Made by a program: the position numbers and the translations under genes. A stretch of 12,122 nt of DNA from Gammaproteobacteria bacterium (lineage in GTDB: Bacteria; Pseudomonadota; Gammaproteobacteria; Coxiellales; Coxiellaceae): assembly GCA_021774015.1 (NCBI GenBank), contig JAJFJO010000316.1:1-12122 (forward strand). The letters are read 5' to 3'. Below, one piece after another: positions 5,108-12,122 of this stretch. A model generated the notes under the pieces. That model worked only from the letters and a program-made list of their open reading frames with translations, searched no databases and had not been told where the DNA came from. Each line of letters starts with the position of its first letter. Position 1 is the first letter of the stretch.

Positions 5108-6670
5108 CTACTTTTTAACAGGCGACAATAAACCACGCTGCATTAAAAAGTCATGTGCGACTTTTGCTGGGCTTTGTTTTAACACGCTGACTTTGTAGTT
5201 AAGCATTTGCATTGTATGGTTATTCAGTAGATTGTGCATGGGCGTGAGTGCTGCTTGTATGTTGGGGTGTTTTTTCAATGTTGCTGCGCGTATGACAATG
5301 GCGGCATCGTAGGATGGGAAAGCATGCTTGTCATCCGTTAAGGCTTTGAGTTTGTATGACAATATACGTGCATCGGTGGTAAAGACCTCTATTACGTCGA
5401 CGGTGTTGTTGTTAATAGCGCGAAATAACAAATCGGGCTGCATTTGTAAAATTTCTTTGAACTTAAGGCCATAAATTTGTGCGAAGCGCGGGAACGCATC
5501 GGGCCGTTTAAGAAATTCTGCGGGGCCCGCTACGGTTAGGCGTGGTGCAATAGTGCTTAAATCACTAAGCGTCTTAAGTCGATGTTGTTGCGCGAAATTG
5601 CTAGTAACGGCGAGTGTTTGTGAATTGTTGAAACCTAGTGGTTTTAACCAGATTAAATTAAATTTTTCTTCATACGTTCTTTTCACAAAATGGTAAGTTG
5701 CTTTCGCTGATAATAGTTTCTGTTGGTGCAATACAGTCATATAGGCAGTGCCCGTATATTCGGGGTACATATCAACAGAGCCTTCCAGTAATGCTTGCTG
5801 AATAATATCGGTTGCGCCAAGATTTAATTTTAAATTGACACGTAGATGTGTTTTATTGCGAATAAGGTCTGCCATTATGTTGGCAAGAATAAACTGTTCG
5901 GTGAAGTTTTTAGAAGCGATATTAACCGTATTGTTTTTTTGTGTAATAGATTGGTAAATTGTTTTAGCGCTGAACCCAAACCCTAGCGCTAAAATTAAAG
6001 CTAAAATGACGAGTTTGCTATTTTTAAAGCGTATGGTTTGGCGCTGACGTTTGGTTAATGCTTTGCCGGTTTGTGCTAAAATATAATCAACAGCTAAAGC
6101 AAGCAGTGCTGTTGGTATGGCACCAAGTAGGATTAAGTTGTTATCATCCAGAGCGAGCCCTTGTGTAATGAAATCACCTAGGCCGCCAGCACCAATAAAA
6201 GCAGCAATAGTTGTGATGCCGATTGTCATAGCGGTTGCGGTTCTAATGCCAGCAAACATAACGGGTAGTGCGAGAGGTAACTCTACTTTGCATAGCCGTT
6301 GGAGCTTTGTAAACCCGATGCCGTTTGCAGCTTCTAAGATGTCTGTATTCACACCATGTAGACCGGTAAATGTGTTTCGTGTGATGGGTAGCAGAGCGTA
6401 AATGGTGAGAGTCACGATAGTGGGCTTGATGCCGATTCCTAGTATAGGAACCAAAAATGCGAGTAGTGCAAGGCTGGGAATGGTTTGAAATACATTAACG
6501 ATGCCGAGCACGCTATCCCTAATTTTCTTATGGCGCGTAATGAGAATGCCAAGGGGGACTCCAATCAAAATTGCTAGCAGTGTTGATGATAGTGATAAAT
6601 AAATATGCCTTAATAGTTGAATTATTAAGCTATGAAAATGAGTAATAACAAATGATATAAAAGAATTCAT
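5108..6670 (-). CDS. Fused permease and binding protein of an OpuC-type ABC importer
   Basis: Inner-membrane component of a glycine betaine/carnitine/choline-type ABC importer, 520 aa. Seen: residues 1-205 form a permease with about five to six membrane helices, the EAA-type coupling loop ILEAANGIGFTKLQRLCKVELPLALP (111-136) and the FQTIPSLALLAFLVPILGIG signature (61-80). A further helix (219-238) tethers residues 248-520, an OpuAC-type binding domain with IASKNFTEQ (251-259) and EGSVDMYPEYTGTAY (296-310). Fusion of permease and binding protein is known in this family (for example the BilEB type). The ATG directly follows the ATPase stop (TAAATG) with no clear Shine-Dalgarno, so translation is coupled. 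The ligand cannot be fixed by eye: quaternary amines are likely because of the family, giving osmoprotection or nutrient uptake. Confidence 0.9.
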   Translation of the reverse strand: MNSFISFVITHFHSLIIQLLRHIYLSLSSTLLAILIGVPLGILITRHKKIRDSVLGIVNVFQTIPSLALLAFLVPILGIGIKPTIVTLTIYALLPITRNTFTGLHGVNTDILEAANGIGFTKLQRLCKVELPLALPVMFAGIRTATAMTIGITTIAAFIGAGGLGDFITQGLALDDNNLILLGAIPTALLALAVDYILAQTGKALTKRQRQTIRFKNSKLVILALILALGFGFSAKTIYQSITQKNNTVNIASKNFTEQFILANIMADLIRNKTHLRVNLKLNLGATDIIQQALLEGSVDMYPEYTGTAYMTVLHQQKLLSAKATYHFVKRTYEEKFNLIWLKPLGFNNSQTLAVTSNFAQQHRLKTLSDLSTIAPRLTVAGPAEFLKRPDAFPRFAQIYGLKFKEILQMQPDLLFRAINNNTVDVIEVFTTDARILSYKLKALTDDKHAFPSYDAAIVIRAATLKKHPNIQAALTPMHNLLNNHTMQMLNYKVSVLKQSPAKVAHDFLMQRGLLSPVKK

Positions 6671-7420
6671 TTATTCAGCAGAGTCCATTTGTTGTTGATG
6701 GAATGTTTCTAGTAGGGTATCGACAAAAGGTGTTTGTGGGTTGGTTCGAATTTGCTCTGGGGTTCCTAGTTGTTGTAACATTCCTTTGTGCATGATGCCG
6801 ATAATATCAGCAAGCTTAAATGCCTCATTAATATCGTGTGTGACAAAAACGATTGTTTTGTTGAGTTTTTCATTGAGTTCTAAGATCTCATTTTGCAATG
6901 TGTCGCGCGAAATGGCGTCAAGCGCACCGAAAGGTTCGTCCATGAGGAGGCAGTCTGGGTCAGATGCCAGGGCGCGCGCCACACCGACACGTTGTTGTTG
7001 TCCACCAGATAGCTCGTCAGGGTAGCGATTAGCAAAAGAACTGGGATCTAAATGAACCGATTCTAACAATTCATATGCACGCTGTCGCCGAACTGATTTT
7101 TTCTCACCAAGGAGTTCCAGGCCAATACTCACATTGCGCTCAATCGTCATATGCGGAAATAAGCCAATACCCTGGAAGACGTAACCGATTGAGCGACGCA
7201 GTTGTGTGTTGGGTATCTGCTTAATATTCGTGCTATTGATGAGGATTTCACCGCTGGTGGGTTTTATCAGGCGGTTGATCATTTTTAAGAGCGTGGTTTT
7301 GCCGCTACCAGAAGAGCCGAGTAAGACGAGAGTTTTTCCTGTGGGGACATGAAGCGAAACAGAATTCACAATAAAATCCTGGTTATTGTAGCTCTTACTG
7401 ACATTTTCAAGTTTGATCAT
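6671..7420 (-). CDS. ATP-binding subunit of the OpuC-type ABC importer
   Basis: Cytoplasmic ATPase of a quaternary-amine (ProV/OpuCA-type) importer, 249 aa. Seen: Walker A GSSGSGKTT (35-43), Q-loop Gln83 in VFQGIGLFPHMTI (81-93), ABC signature LSGGQQQR (137-144), Walker B CLLMDEP (157-163), D-loop GALD (165-168) and switch His195. The motif RYPDELSGGQQQRVGVARAL is typical of this subfamily. It ends soon after the ATPase core and lacks the C-terminal CBS pair that OpuCA uses to sense ionic strength, so osmotic gating by that route is absent. It is the first gene of a two-gene operon, immediately followed by the fused permease/binding protein. The ATG at 7420 has only a weak ribosome site (GGTAAG). 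It is divergent from the DUF1460 gene, with a 72-bp gap. Confidence 0.92.
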   Translation of the reverse strand: MIKLENVSKSYNNQDFIVNSVSLHVPTGKTLVLLGSSGSGKTTLLKMINRLIKPTSGEILINSTNIKQIPNTQLRRSIGYVFQGIGLFPHMTIERNVSIGLELLGEKKSVRRQRAYELLESVHLDPSSFANRYPDELSGGQQQRVGVARALASDPDCLLMDEPFGALDAISRDTLQNEILELNEKLNKTIVFVTHDINEAFKLADIIGIMHKGMLQQLGTPEQIRTNPQTPFVDTLLETFHQQQMDSAE

Positions 7421-7454
7421 TCAGACTTACCATGCTTTCTTAAGTGTATCAGGG

Positions 7455-7460
7455 TATAAT
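7455..7460 (+). promoter_or_regulatory. -10 box upstream of the DUF1460 gene
   Basis: Perfect TATAAT, but the -35 position (about 7432-7437) shows only a poor match. A start near 7467 favours the ATG at 7493 over the GTG at 7469, which would leave almost no leader. In the opposite direction TTGCAT (7475-7480, minus strand) is a possible but badly spaced -35 for the importer operon. Confidence 0.4.
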
Positions 7461-7492
7461 TTTTAACAGTGATATGCAAATGTGGTGGCGGG

Positions 7493-8410
7493 ATGAACGA
7501 TTCAATAACGATAGTAACACCCTATAATATGAACGATCTTGATCAGCAGGTGGCAGAGCTTTTGTTGAAACCTGAACTATCGCTGCTTATTGATCTGCAA
7601 CAACGTCTTTTTGTTGCGAGTGAGTTATTTCTTGAGTGCCCGTATCAAAATGCGCCTTTGGGTGAGGGTGTGTTTGGTGTGTTCGATCAAAATCCGCCGT
7701 ATCGATTTGACGTATTTGATTGCCTGACGTATGTAAATACTGTATTGGCGTTGGCATTTTCTGATGATGTTAAAGATTTTACTGAAAATATGAGGCGCGT
7801 TAACTATCTCAACGGTGATCATACGTATTTTAATCGTCATCATTTTATGAATATAGATTGGAATGTGCATAATGCTGCGCTGGGCATTATCGAAGATGTG
7901 ACAGAATTGATTGGTAATGGCATTTGCAAAATTGCCGTAGCTGATATTGATAAAGCGAATTGGTTTGCACATAAAACAAATGCAGATATTAAATTATTGA
8001 AAAAACTTGATGCTAATGATCAAAATGGTTTATTAGAAAAATTACAGAAGGGTGGTGGGGTATTTGAAGTGCAAAGAAGTGAGCTGCCTTATATTCCGAT
8101 TGAGTGTTTGCTTGGGGGTGAGGGTCAATCGTTATTGAATCGAATTCCGGGGATGGCGATTATTGAAATTGTCCGTCCAAACTGGCAGTTAAAAGAAGAA
8201 ATTGGAACTAATTTAAATGTCTCGCATTTAGGGTTTGCTGTTCGTAAAAAAGGTCAGTTATATTTTCGTAATGCTTCGTTAATTCATAAGAAAGTTGTTG
8301 ATGAGCTGATGACGGATTATTTAGAGCGATATCTCGATAGTCCTACCGTGAGAGGAGTTAATATACAAAAGTTTCAGCACTATGCGCGTGATTATTTTGT
8401 CAAAATTTAG
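7493..8410 (+). CDS. DUF1460 amidase-like protein (NlpC/P60-type fold)
   Basis: Member of the DUF1460 family (N-acetylmuramoyl-L-alanine amidase-like, papain/NlpC-P60 fold), expected to cut amide bonds in peptidoglycan fragments. Seen: 305 aa from the chosen ATG; RFDVFDCLTYVNTVLAL (71-87) contains the probable nucleophile Cys77; the family's R-x-H/x-F-x-x-x-D-W appears as NRHHFMNIDW (114-123); VSHLGFAVRK (243-252) gives the catalytic His245; the C-terminal NASLIHKKVVDELMTDYL matches the usual A-S motif. GGTGG lies 4 nt before the ATG at 7493; an in-frame GTG at 7469 would add MICKCGGG. Neither start gives a signal peptide, although a periplasmic substrate would be expected, so it may act on cytoplasmic recycled fragments or leave the cell by a non-Sec route. 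It has no operon partner; the downstream gene has its own promoter. Confidence 0.85.
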   Translation: MNDSITIVTPYNMNDLDQQVAELLLKPELSLLIDLQQRLFVASELFLECPYQNAPLGEGVFGVFDQNPPYRFDVFDCLTYVNTVLALAFSDDVKDFTENMRRVNYLNGDHTYFNRHHFMNIDWNVHNAALGIIEDVTELIGNGICKIAVADIDKANWFAHKTNADIKLLKKLDANDQNGLLEKLQKGGGVFEVQRSELPYIPIECLLGGEGQSLLNRIPGMAIIEIVRPNWQLKEEIGTNLNVSHLGFAVRKKGQLYFRNASLIHKKVVDELMTDYLERYLDSPTVRGVNIQKFQHYARDYFVKI

Positions 8411-8430
8411 CCTGAACCAGATTTGACGGG

Positions 8431-8460
8431 TTGAATTAAGTAAGCAAAATTTTATAGAAT
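8431..8460 (+). promoter_or_regulatory. Predicted promoter of the 390-aa orphan gene
   Basis: -35 TTGAAT (8431-8436, 4/6), 18-nt spacer, -10 TAGAAT (8455-8460, 5/6), start near 8467. A stronger -35-like TTGACG at 8423-8428 lacks a matching -10 at 17 nt. The gene therefore seems separate from the DUF1460 gene. Confidence 0.45.
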
Positions 8461-8494
8461 AATACTGCAAATTAAAAGCTAAAAGGAGATTAGA

Positions 8495-9667
8495 ATGAAT
8501 ATTTTGGAAGAATGCGTTCAAGCAGAGTTAGTAAAAGGCCACTTGTATATAGGGGTTGATCCTGAAGCGCGGTCGGATGTGTTTCATGGTCAAGCTCAAT
8601 TGGAGGATGCTTATGGTGCGACAAGCAGGTCACACAGATCTAAATTTGAAGATGGTCAGGTGCTTGCAACAAGAAACCTATCCCAAATTCTTGCAGCGAT
8701 ACGTGATGGATTTGCTGATGATCAAGGAGTTCCCCATTATCCGATTACCAAACTAACATTGGCTCAAGTTAGCTTTCCAAGAAATATGCGAGGTTTTTCG
8801 ACATTTCTGGATGAGTTATTTGAAATACCACACTTTGTTGCACTAGAGTTGCAGAGCTTTGGTTACGGTAAGATTGTTCCCCTGCTAACAACTGAGCAGT
8901 TAACTGTACTCACTGAAAAAATGGGCAGTGCAAAATTTCTTGAGCGGTTTGTATTAAATACCTGTACTACATCTGATGGCTTTGCAATGGATGATGAGGT
9001 GCGTGCTGAAATCAATAGAAAAATTCAAAATTTGATTAGGAAAAATAATACGTTAAAGTATTTTGAAGCGATTAATTCTGATGAGTTGGATGATTACATT
9101 CTGACACAAGCACTGTTAGCAGCTGACAATACCCTTTCAGAGGCTGTCTTGGGAAACACCAAGTGTCCATCTAAGTCATTATTATTGAAAATGAAAATTC
9201 CTAAAGACCGTCAATTAGCAATGACCTTTGATGTAACTGCTTGTCTCACTGGATGGCAGACTCGGTTGGACATATTGCCTGGTGAAGGGGCTGCTAGAGT
9301 CTCTAGAAAAAAATATACAGGTTACATCGAAGGAACGAATGAGTTGATGTGTGTGACAAGTGTGTTTACTGCTAATAAGCATGCTGGTGCTGGTGCTGGT
9401 GCTGCAGCAGCGTCAACTGTAGCTGGAGATCCTACAAGTGAAAGAAAGCGAAAAGTAGATTTTGGTGAAGAAGGTTTGACAGATCAAATGCTCATAGCTA
9501 ATAGGAAGAGCTCGAGATTCTTTGTTAGTACAGGACCAAAGCAAACTATTGAAGCAGACCTAGTTGCCGATGCTGTAGGTAAGTCTACTGATGTACGTGA
9601 TCATGGTGAATCTGGTGCATCTTCTGCTCCTTCTCTTAGTTTGGCTAGCTCTTCTGATGATGAATAA
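8495..9667 (+). CDS. Unrecognised 390-aa protein, candidate secreted effector
   Basis: I do not recognise this protein. Seen: 390 aa, GGAG 6 nt before the ATG, no signal peptide and no membrane segment. Residues 1-295 look globular, alternating helices and strands. At 297-306 lies an Ala/Gly run (AGAGAGAAAA) encoded by GCTGGT repeats, followed by SERKRKVDF (315-323), a basic cluster resembling a nuclear localisation signal. The last 30 residues are hydrophilic, rich in Ser, Ala, Gly, Asp and Glu, and end in SSSDDE. A structured body, a flexible hinge and a small-residue/acidic C-terminus without a Sec signal resemble substrates of the Dot/Icm type IV system of Legionellales. That is inference: no secretion gene is in the window. 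It has its own promoter and stands between the DUF1460 gene and a 238-bp spacer. Confidence 0.7.
   Translation: MNILEECVQAELVKGHLYIGVDPEARSDVFHGQAQLEDAYGATSRSHRSKFEDGQVLATRNLSQILAAIRDGFADDQGVPHYPITKLTLAQVSFPRNMRGFSTFLDELFEIPHFVALELQSFGYGKIVPLLTTEQLTVLTEKMGSAKFLERFVLNTCTTSDGFAMDDEVRAEINRKIQNLIRKNNTLKYFEAINSDELDDYILTQALLAADNTLSEAVLGNTKCPSKSLLLKMKIPKDRQLAMTFDVTACLTGWQTRLDILPGEGAARVSRKKYTGYIEGTNELMCVTSVFTANKHAGAGAGAAAASTVAGDPTSERKRKVDFGEEGLTDQMLIANRKSSRFFVSTGPKQTIEADLVADAVGKSTDVRDHGESGASSAPSLSLASSSDDE
9383..9400 (+). repeat. GCTGGT hexanucleotide repeat inside the orphan gene
   Basis: Three exact copies of GCTGGT, followed by GCT and GCA GCA GCG, encode AGAGAGAAAA (residues 297-306). In-frame hexamer units can change in number by slippage without breaking the reading frame, varying the hinge length. 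Confidence 0.7.
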
Positions 9668-9905
9668 AACAAATCAGCTTGCGTGCTATGTCAAAATGAA
9701 CATATGCCCGTTATTTCTTCGAGCACTGTGTAAAACACAAATACATTAAATAGATTCTTAAGAATTTTCATAATTTTATAATGTGACTTAACATATTCAG
9801 ATGAATTTGCTCGATTCTATTGTTCATGTATTCTCGACTTGATCTGGAGCACAGCGACGATGCTGGCGTATCGGCGGCGGCAAGTGCGGCACGCGGTGCT
9901 AACCC
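9668..9905. other. Intergenic spacer of mixed composition
   Basis: 238 bp between the convergent orphan gene and anmK. The first part (9668-9840) is AT-rich with small dyads only: TGTGTAAAACACA (9727-9739) and ATTCTTAAGAAT (9754-9765), the latter followed by TTTTC and thus a weak candidate terminator for the orphan gene. The last part is a GC-rich island, listed separately. No tRNA, CRISPR or convincing gene is seen. Confidence 0.5.
9845..9900. other. GC-rich island at the 3' end of anmK
   Basis: 39 of 56 bases are G or C (70%), far above the AT-rich surroundings, with CGGCGGCGGC at its core. The outer bases AGCAC (9848-9852) and GTGCT (9896-9900) are complementary, so an RNA of either strand could fold. 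It begins 5 bp past the anmK stop. It could be a transcript-end structure, a small repeat-family element or a relic of foreign DNA; the sequence alone does not decide. Confidence 0.4.
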
Positions 9906-11015
9906 TTAAGAATAATACACCCCACCCAAAACCGCTGTTTTTGCAGCACCGGTCACACTAGGTAAGTTGCTTGGCTTCCTTTCTAACGTTTGTTTGGCAA
10001 ACCAGGCAAACGCACAAGCCTCAATCCAGTCGGGGTGAATATTGATAGCTTCAGTGGATTGAATATCGCAATCAGCATTTAGCTCAGATAATTGTTGCAT
10101 CAAAAATGCATTGTTTGCACCACCACCGCACACCCAAATGGAGTCGTGTGAGTGTTTATCTTGTTGGATGCAGTGCGAAATACTATGAGCAGTAAGCGCA
10201 CATAAGGTTGCTTGAACGTCAGCAGGTATGATGGAATCACTACTAGCGTTTGCAGCTAACCAGTCTATATTAAAATAATCAGGCCCAGTGCTCTTGGGTG
10301 GCGCTTTATGGAAATAATTATCGCTAAGGCATTTTTCTAATAATGTAGCATTCACCGTACCACTAGCAGCCCATGCGCCATTGCAATCAAATTGTCCGTC
10401 ATGATGCTTGCGATACCAGGCATCCATTAATGTATTGCCGGGCCCAGTATCAAAGCCAATAATGTTTTTATTCGAATCCATGGGCAAGAACGTTACATTA
10501 GCAATCCCGCCGATATTTAAAACCCAGTGATTCTTAGTCTCGCTTCGTAATATGTATTCATGAAAAGCCGGTGTTAACGGTGCGCCTTGCCCGCCGAGCG
10601 CTACATCGCGACGACGAAAATCGGCAACAGTGGTGATGCCTGTTTGTGCGGCAATCACATTGGGGTCAGCAATTTGTGTTGTAAAAGCGAGTGTATCATT
10701 TGGGTGGTGGCGTATCGTTTGTCCATGACTGCCGATTGCGCAAATATCAGCTGCAGATAGGTTAGCCTTATTTAATAATTCTAAACATGCTTGCGCAAAT
10801 AGTTTTCCGAGCGCGGCATCTGTTTGCCCCATTCTTACAATGGCATTTTCGCCAGGTTGAGTTAATGCAAAAATGTCTTTTTTTAAGGGAGATGGAATGT
10901 CGTGGCTGTGGGTTGCAATCAGTTGAGGAGGCGTTGTTGAAAGATCAACGATGACTGCATCAATCGCATCAACGCTTGTTCCCGACATTAACCCAATAAA
11001 TAGTTTTGCACTCAT
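9906..11015 (-). CDS. anmK: Anhydro-N-acetylmuramic acid kinase AnmK
   Basis: Cytoplasmic enzyme of peptidoglycan recycling: it hydrolyses the 1,6-anhydro ring of anhMurNAc and phosphorylates it with ATP to MurNAc-6-phosphate. Seen: 369 aa, the usual length. FIGLMSGTSVDAIDAVIVD (6-24) is the N-terminal phosphate-binding signature, followed by GSHGQTIRHHP (95-105), FRRRDVALGGQGAPLTPAFHE (133-153), VLNIGGIANVTFLP (165-178), GFDTGPGNTLMDAW (187-200, Asp189 is the expected catalytic base) and WVCGGGANNAF near the C-terminus. All key motifs are intact. The ATG at 11015 lies 3 nt after the stop of the M23 peptidase gene and lacks a clear ribosome site, so translation is probably coupled. This gene order is common in gammaproteobacteria, for example Pseudomonas, where tyrS lies next to the pair. 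Confidence 0.96.
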   Translation of the reverse strand: MSAKLFIGLMSGTSVDAIDAVIVDLSTTPPQLIATHSHDIPSPLKKDIFALTQPGENAIVRMGQTDAALGKLFAQACLELLNKANLSAADICAIGSHGQTIRHHPNDTLAFTTQIADPNVIAAQTGITTVADFRRRDVALGGQGAPLTPAFHEYILRSETKNHWVLNIGGIANVTFLPMDSNKNIIGFDTGPGNTLMDAWYRKHHDGQFDCNGAWAASGTVNATLLEKCLSDNYFHKAPPKSTGPDYFNIDWLAANASSDSIIPADVQATLCALTAHSISHCIQQDKHSHDSIWVCGGGANNAFLMQQLSELNADCDIQSTEAINIHPDWIEACAFAWFAKQTLERKPSNLPSVTGAAKTAVLGGVYYS

Positions 11016-11018
11016 CTG

Positions 11019-12122
11019 TTATCGTGTTGAAGTGAAGGCACGATCACTTTGTTCGTGCAAATTTAAATTAGCAACGAGCGATTTGGCGCGTTGTAAAAAT
11101 GCAGCCTCATACGATCTGGGTACCGGCTTGCCATTAGGGAACTTCATTTTTAGTGGGTTGCGAGGTATGCCATAGACATATATTTCAAAATGTAGGTGTG
11201 GGCCGGTAGACCAGCCCGTGCTGCCGACATAGCCTAGCACTTCTCCTTGCTTTACTATTTCGCCAGAGTGGATACCTTTAGCAATATGTTCCATGTGTGC
11301 ATACAGTGCTTTGTATTTGTAGCCATAACGCACCTCAGCGGCATTTCCATACCCGTCATGTTTGTTAGCAAAAATGACCCTACCTTCGCCAATAGAGCGA
11401 ATGGGGGTGCCGTAGTTTGCAGCGTAGTCGATGCCTAGATGAGGCCGATAGGTGTGTGTCACTGGGTCTAGGCGGTGGTACTGGAACCCGCTGCTAATAA
11501 ACTTGTATTTAACGGGTGGAATAATAAATAACGGTTTGATGCCTTTTCCTTTAGGTGTGTAGTATGCTGTGTGATTTTCAGGGTAGGTAAAACGAATGGC
11601 TCGATATGTTTTGCCGTGGTTGGTAAAGTCAGCAGCGACGATGTTTCCAGGATGATCTTGCTTGCCATCGACATAATACTCTTTATATAGGATAGCGAAA
11701 TGATCGCCGGACCTTAAGCTGCGGGAATAATTGATATCGCCTTGAAAAATAGATAGCAGCTCTGAATATAGCCCATGAGTTAAGCCGGCGCGGTGGGCAG
11801 CAATAGCAAGTGAGTGATGAATCACACCCGATTTGAATTCTAGTACTGAGGTCATCGGTTTGCTGACTGCAGTAGCAATAAATCCCCCGTCTTTTTTAGT
11901 GATATATAGCGTTTTTGAGCTGGATATTGGTATTTTTATTTCGTTGATGTGATGTCGTTTATTGGAAGCGGTACTCAAATCAAAATATAATTTTTGCCTA
12001 GGCTTTAGTTTTGTTAGGTATTGCTTAGCTGTTTGTAATTGTAATATCTGCTCAAGCTCATTATAAGGTATGTGTAATTTAGAAAATATTTTAGCGATGG
12101 ACTCGCCAGGCTTAATGGTAAC
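11019..12122 (-). CDS. mepM: M23 murein endopeptidase, MepM-like (5' end outside window)
   Basis: Partial gene: the frame stays open to the window edge (367 codons visible), so the N-terminus, including any membrane anchor, is missing. An apparent TTG start at 11978 is not real, because conserved coding continues upstream: residues 1-48 (VTIKPGESIAKIFSKLHIPYNELEQIL to KPRQKLYFD) match the OapA/LysM-like domain of MepM. The C-terminal LytM domain holds the zinc ligands HLGID (His228, Asp232 in visible numbering) and HLH (309-311), plus YAHM (His276), all intact, so this should be an active periplasmic D,D-endopeptidase cutting mDap-D-Ala cross-links. It precedes anmK by 3 nt. Together they open the wall and recycle the fragments. 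From conserved order, tyrS may lie just beyond the edge. Confidence 0.93.
   Translation of the reverse strand, partial: VTIKPGESIAKIFSKLHIPYNELEQILQLQTAKQYLTKLKPRQKLYFDLSTASNKRHHINEIKIPISSSKTLYITKKDGGFIATAVSKPMTSVLEFKSGVIHHSLAIAAHRAGLTHGLYSELLSIFQGDINYSRSLRSGDHFAILYKEYYVDGKQDHPGNIVAADFTNHGKTYRAIRFTYPENHTAYYTPKGKGIKPLFIIPPVKYKFISSGFQYHRLDPVTHTYRPHLGIDYAANYGTPIRSIGEGRVIFANKHDGYGNAAEVRYGYKYKALYAHMEHIAKGIHSGEIVKQGEVLGYVGSTGWSTGPHLHFEIYVYGIPRNPLKMKFPNGKPVPRSYEAAFLQRAKSLVANLNLHEQSDRAFTSTR

Noticed and set aside
6117..6401. 94-codon plus-strand ORF antisense to the permease
   Set aside because: Shadow of the membrane-helix region of the importer gene.
7625..7972. 115-codon minus-strand ORF
   Set aside because: Antisense to the DUF1460 gene, whose catalytic motifs lie in this stretch.
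9826..9909. 27-codon plus-strand ORF ending ASAARGANP
   Set aside because: Ala content follows from the GC-rich island, no ribosome site, stop overlapping the anmK stop; kept only as a composition anomaly.

Overview
The window is an AT-rich (roughly 40% GC by eye) stretch of bacterial chromosome with compact, often overlapping genes, E. coli-like promoters and strong Shine-Dalgarno sites. The gene families point to a gammaproteobacterium. The mepM-like M23 peptidase followed by anmK is a common gammaproteobacterial pair. The fused OpuC-type permease/binding protein, the DUF1460 amidase-like protein, the LuxR-type solo regulator and a large effector-like protein together suggest a host-associated member of the Legionellales (Legionella/Coxiella/Berkiella-like). 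The lineage is an inference; no rRNA or other marker gene is present.

Layout. (1) 12-1313 (-): AAA+ ATPase of the DUF4143 type, with a promoter embedded in two palindromic operators and a degenerate third copy on a 24-bp period (1357-1415). The apparent N-terminal extension of this ORF is a translation of those operators. (2) 1570-2028 (-): small secreted protein with eight cysteines, divergent from 2185-2685 (+), a membrane-anchored DUF1499 protein; the predicted -35 boxes of the two promoters overlap. (3) 2690-4427 (-): tightly overlapping three-gene operon of an XRE/S24-like repressor without cleavage residues, an unknown 112-aa protein, and the queuosine-precursor transporter YhhQ. (4) 4599-4985 (+): LuxR-type DNA-binding protein divergent from that operon, with a shared intergenic region carrying repeated TTAATGTT sites and an 18-bp palindrome. 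(5) 5108-7420 (-): two-gene ABC importer for betaine/choline-type osmolytes (ATPase, then fused permease plus binding protein). (6) 7493-8410 (+): DUF1460 cell-wall amidase-like protein without a signal peptide. (7) 8495-9667 (+): unrecognised 390-aa protein with a globular part, an Ala/Gly hinge, a basic NLS-like cluster and a Ser/Asp-rich tail, a candidate secreted effector. (8) 9906-12122 (-): mepM-like endopeptidase (5' end outside the window) and anmK, a cell-wall turnover and recycling pair.

Working together: mepM/anmK, and possibly the DUF1460 protein, deal with peptidoglycan breakdown and reuse. The OpuC-type importer would handle osmotic stress or uptake of host osmolytes, and YhhQ would salvage host- or diet-derived queuosine precursors. 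Three regions (AAA ATPase, DUF1499/Cys-rich pair, repressor/LuxR pair) show dense regulatory architecture at or between genes. The most notable items are the operator-promoter array in front of the AAA ATPase, the phage-type non-cleavable repressor co-transcribed with a queuosine-precursor transporter, and the effector-like orphan at 8495-9667.
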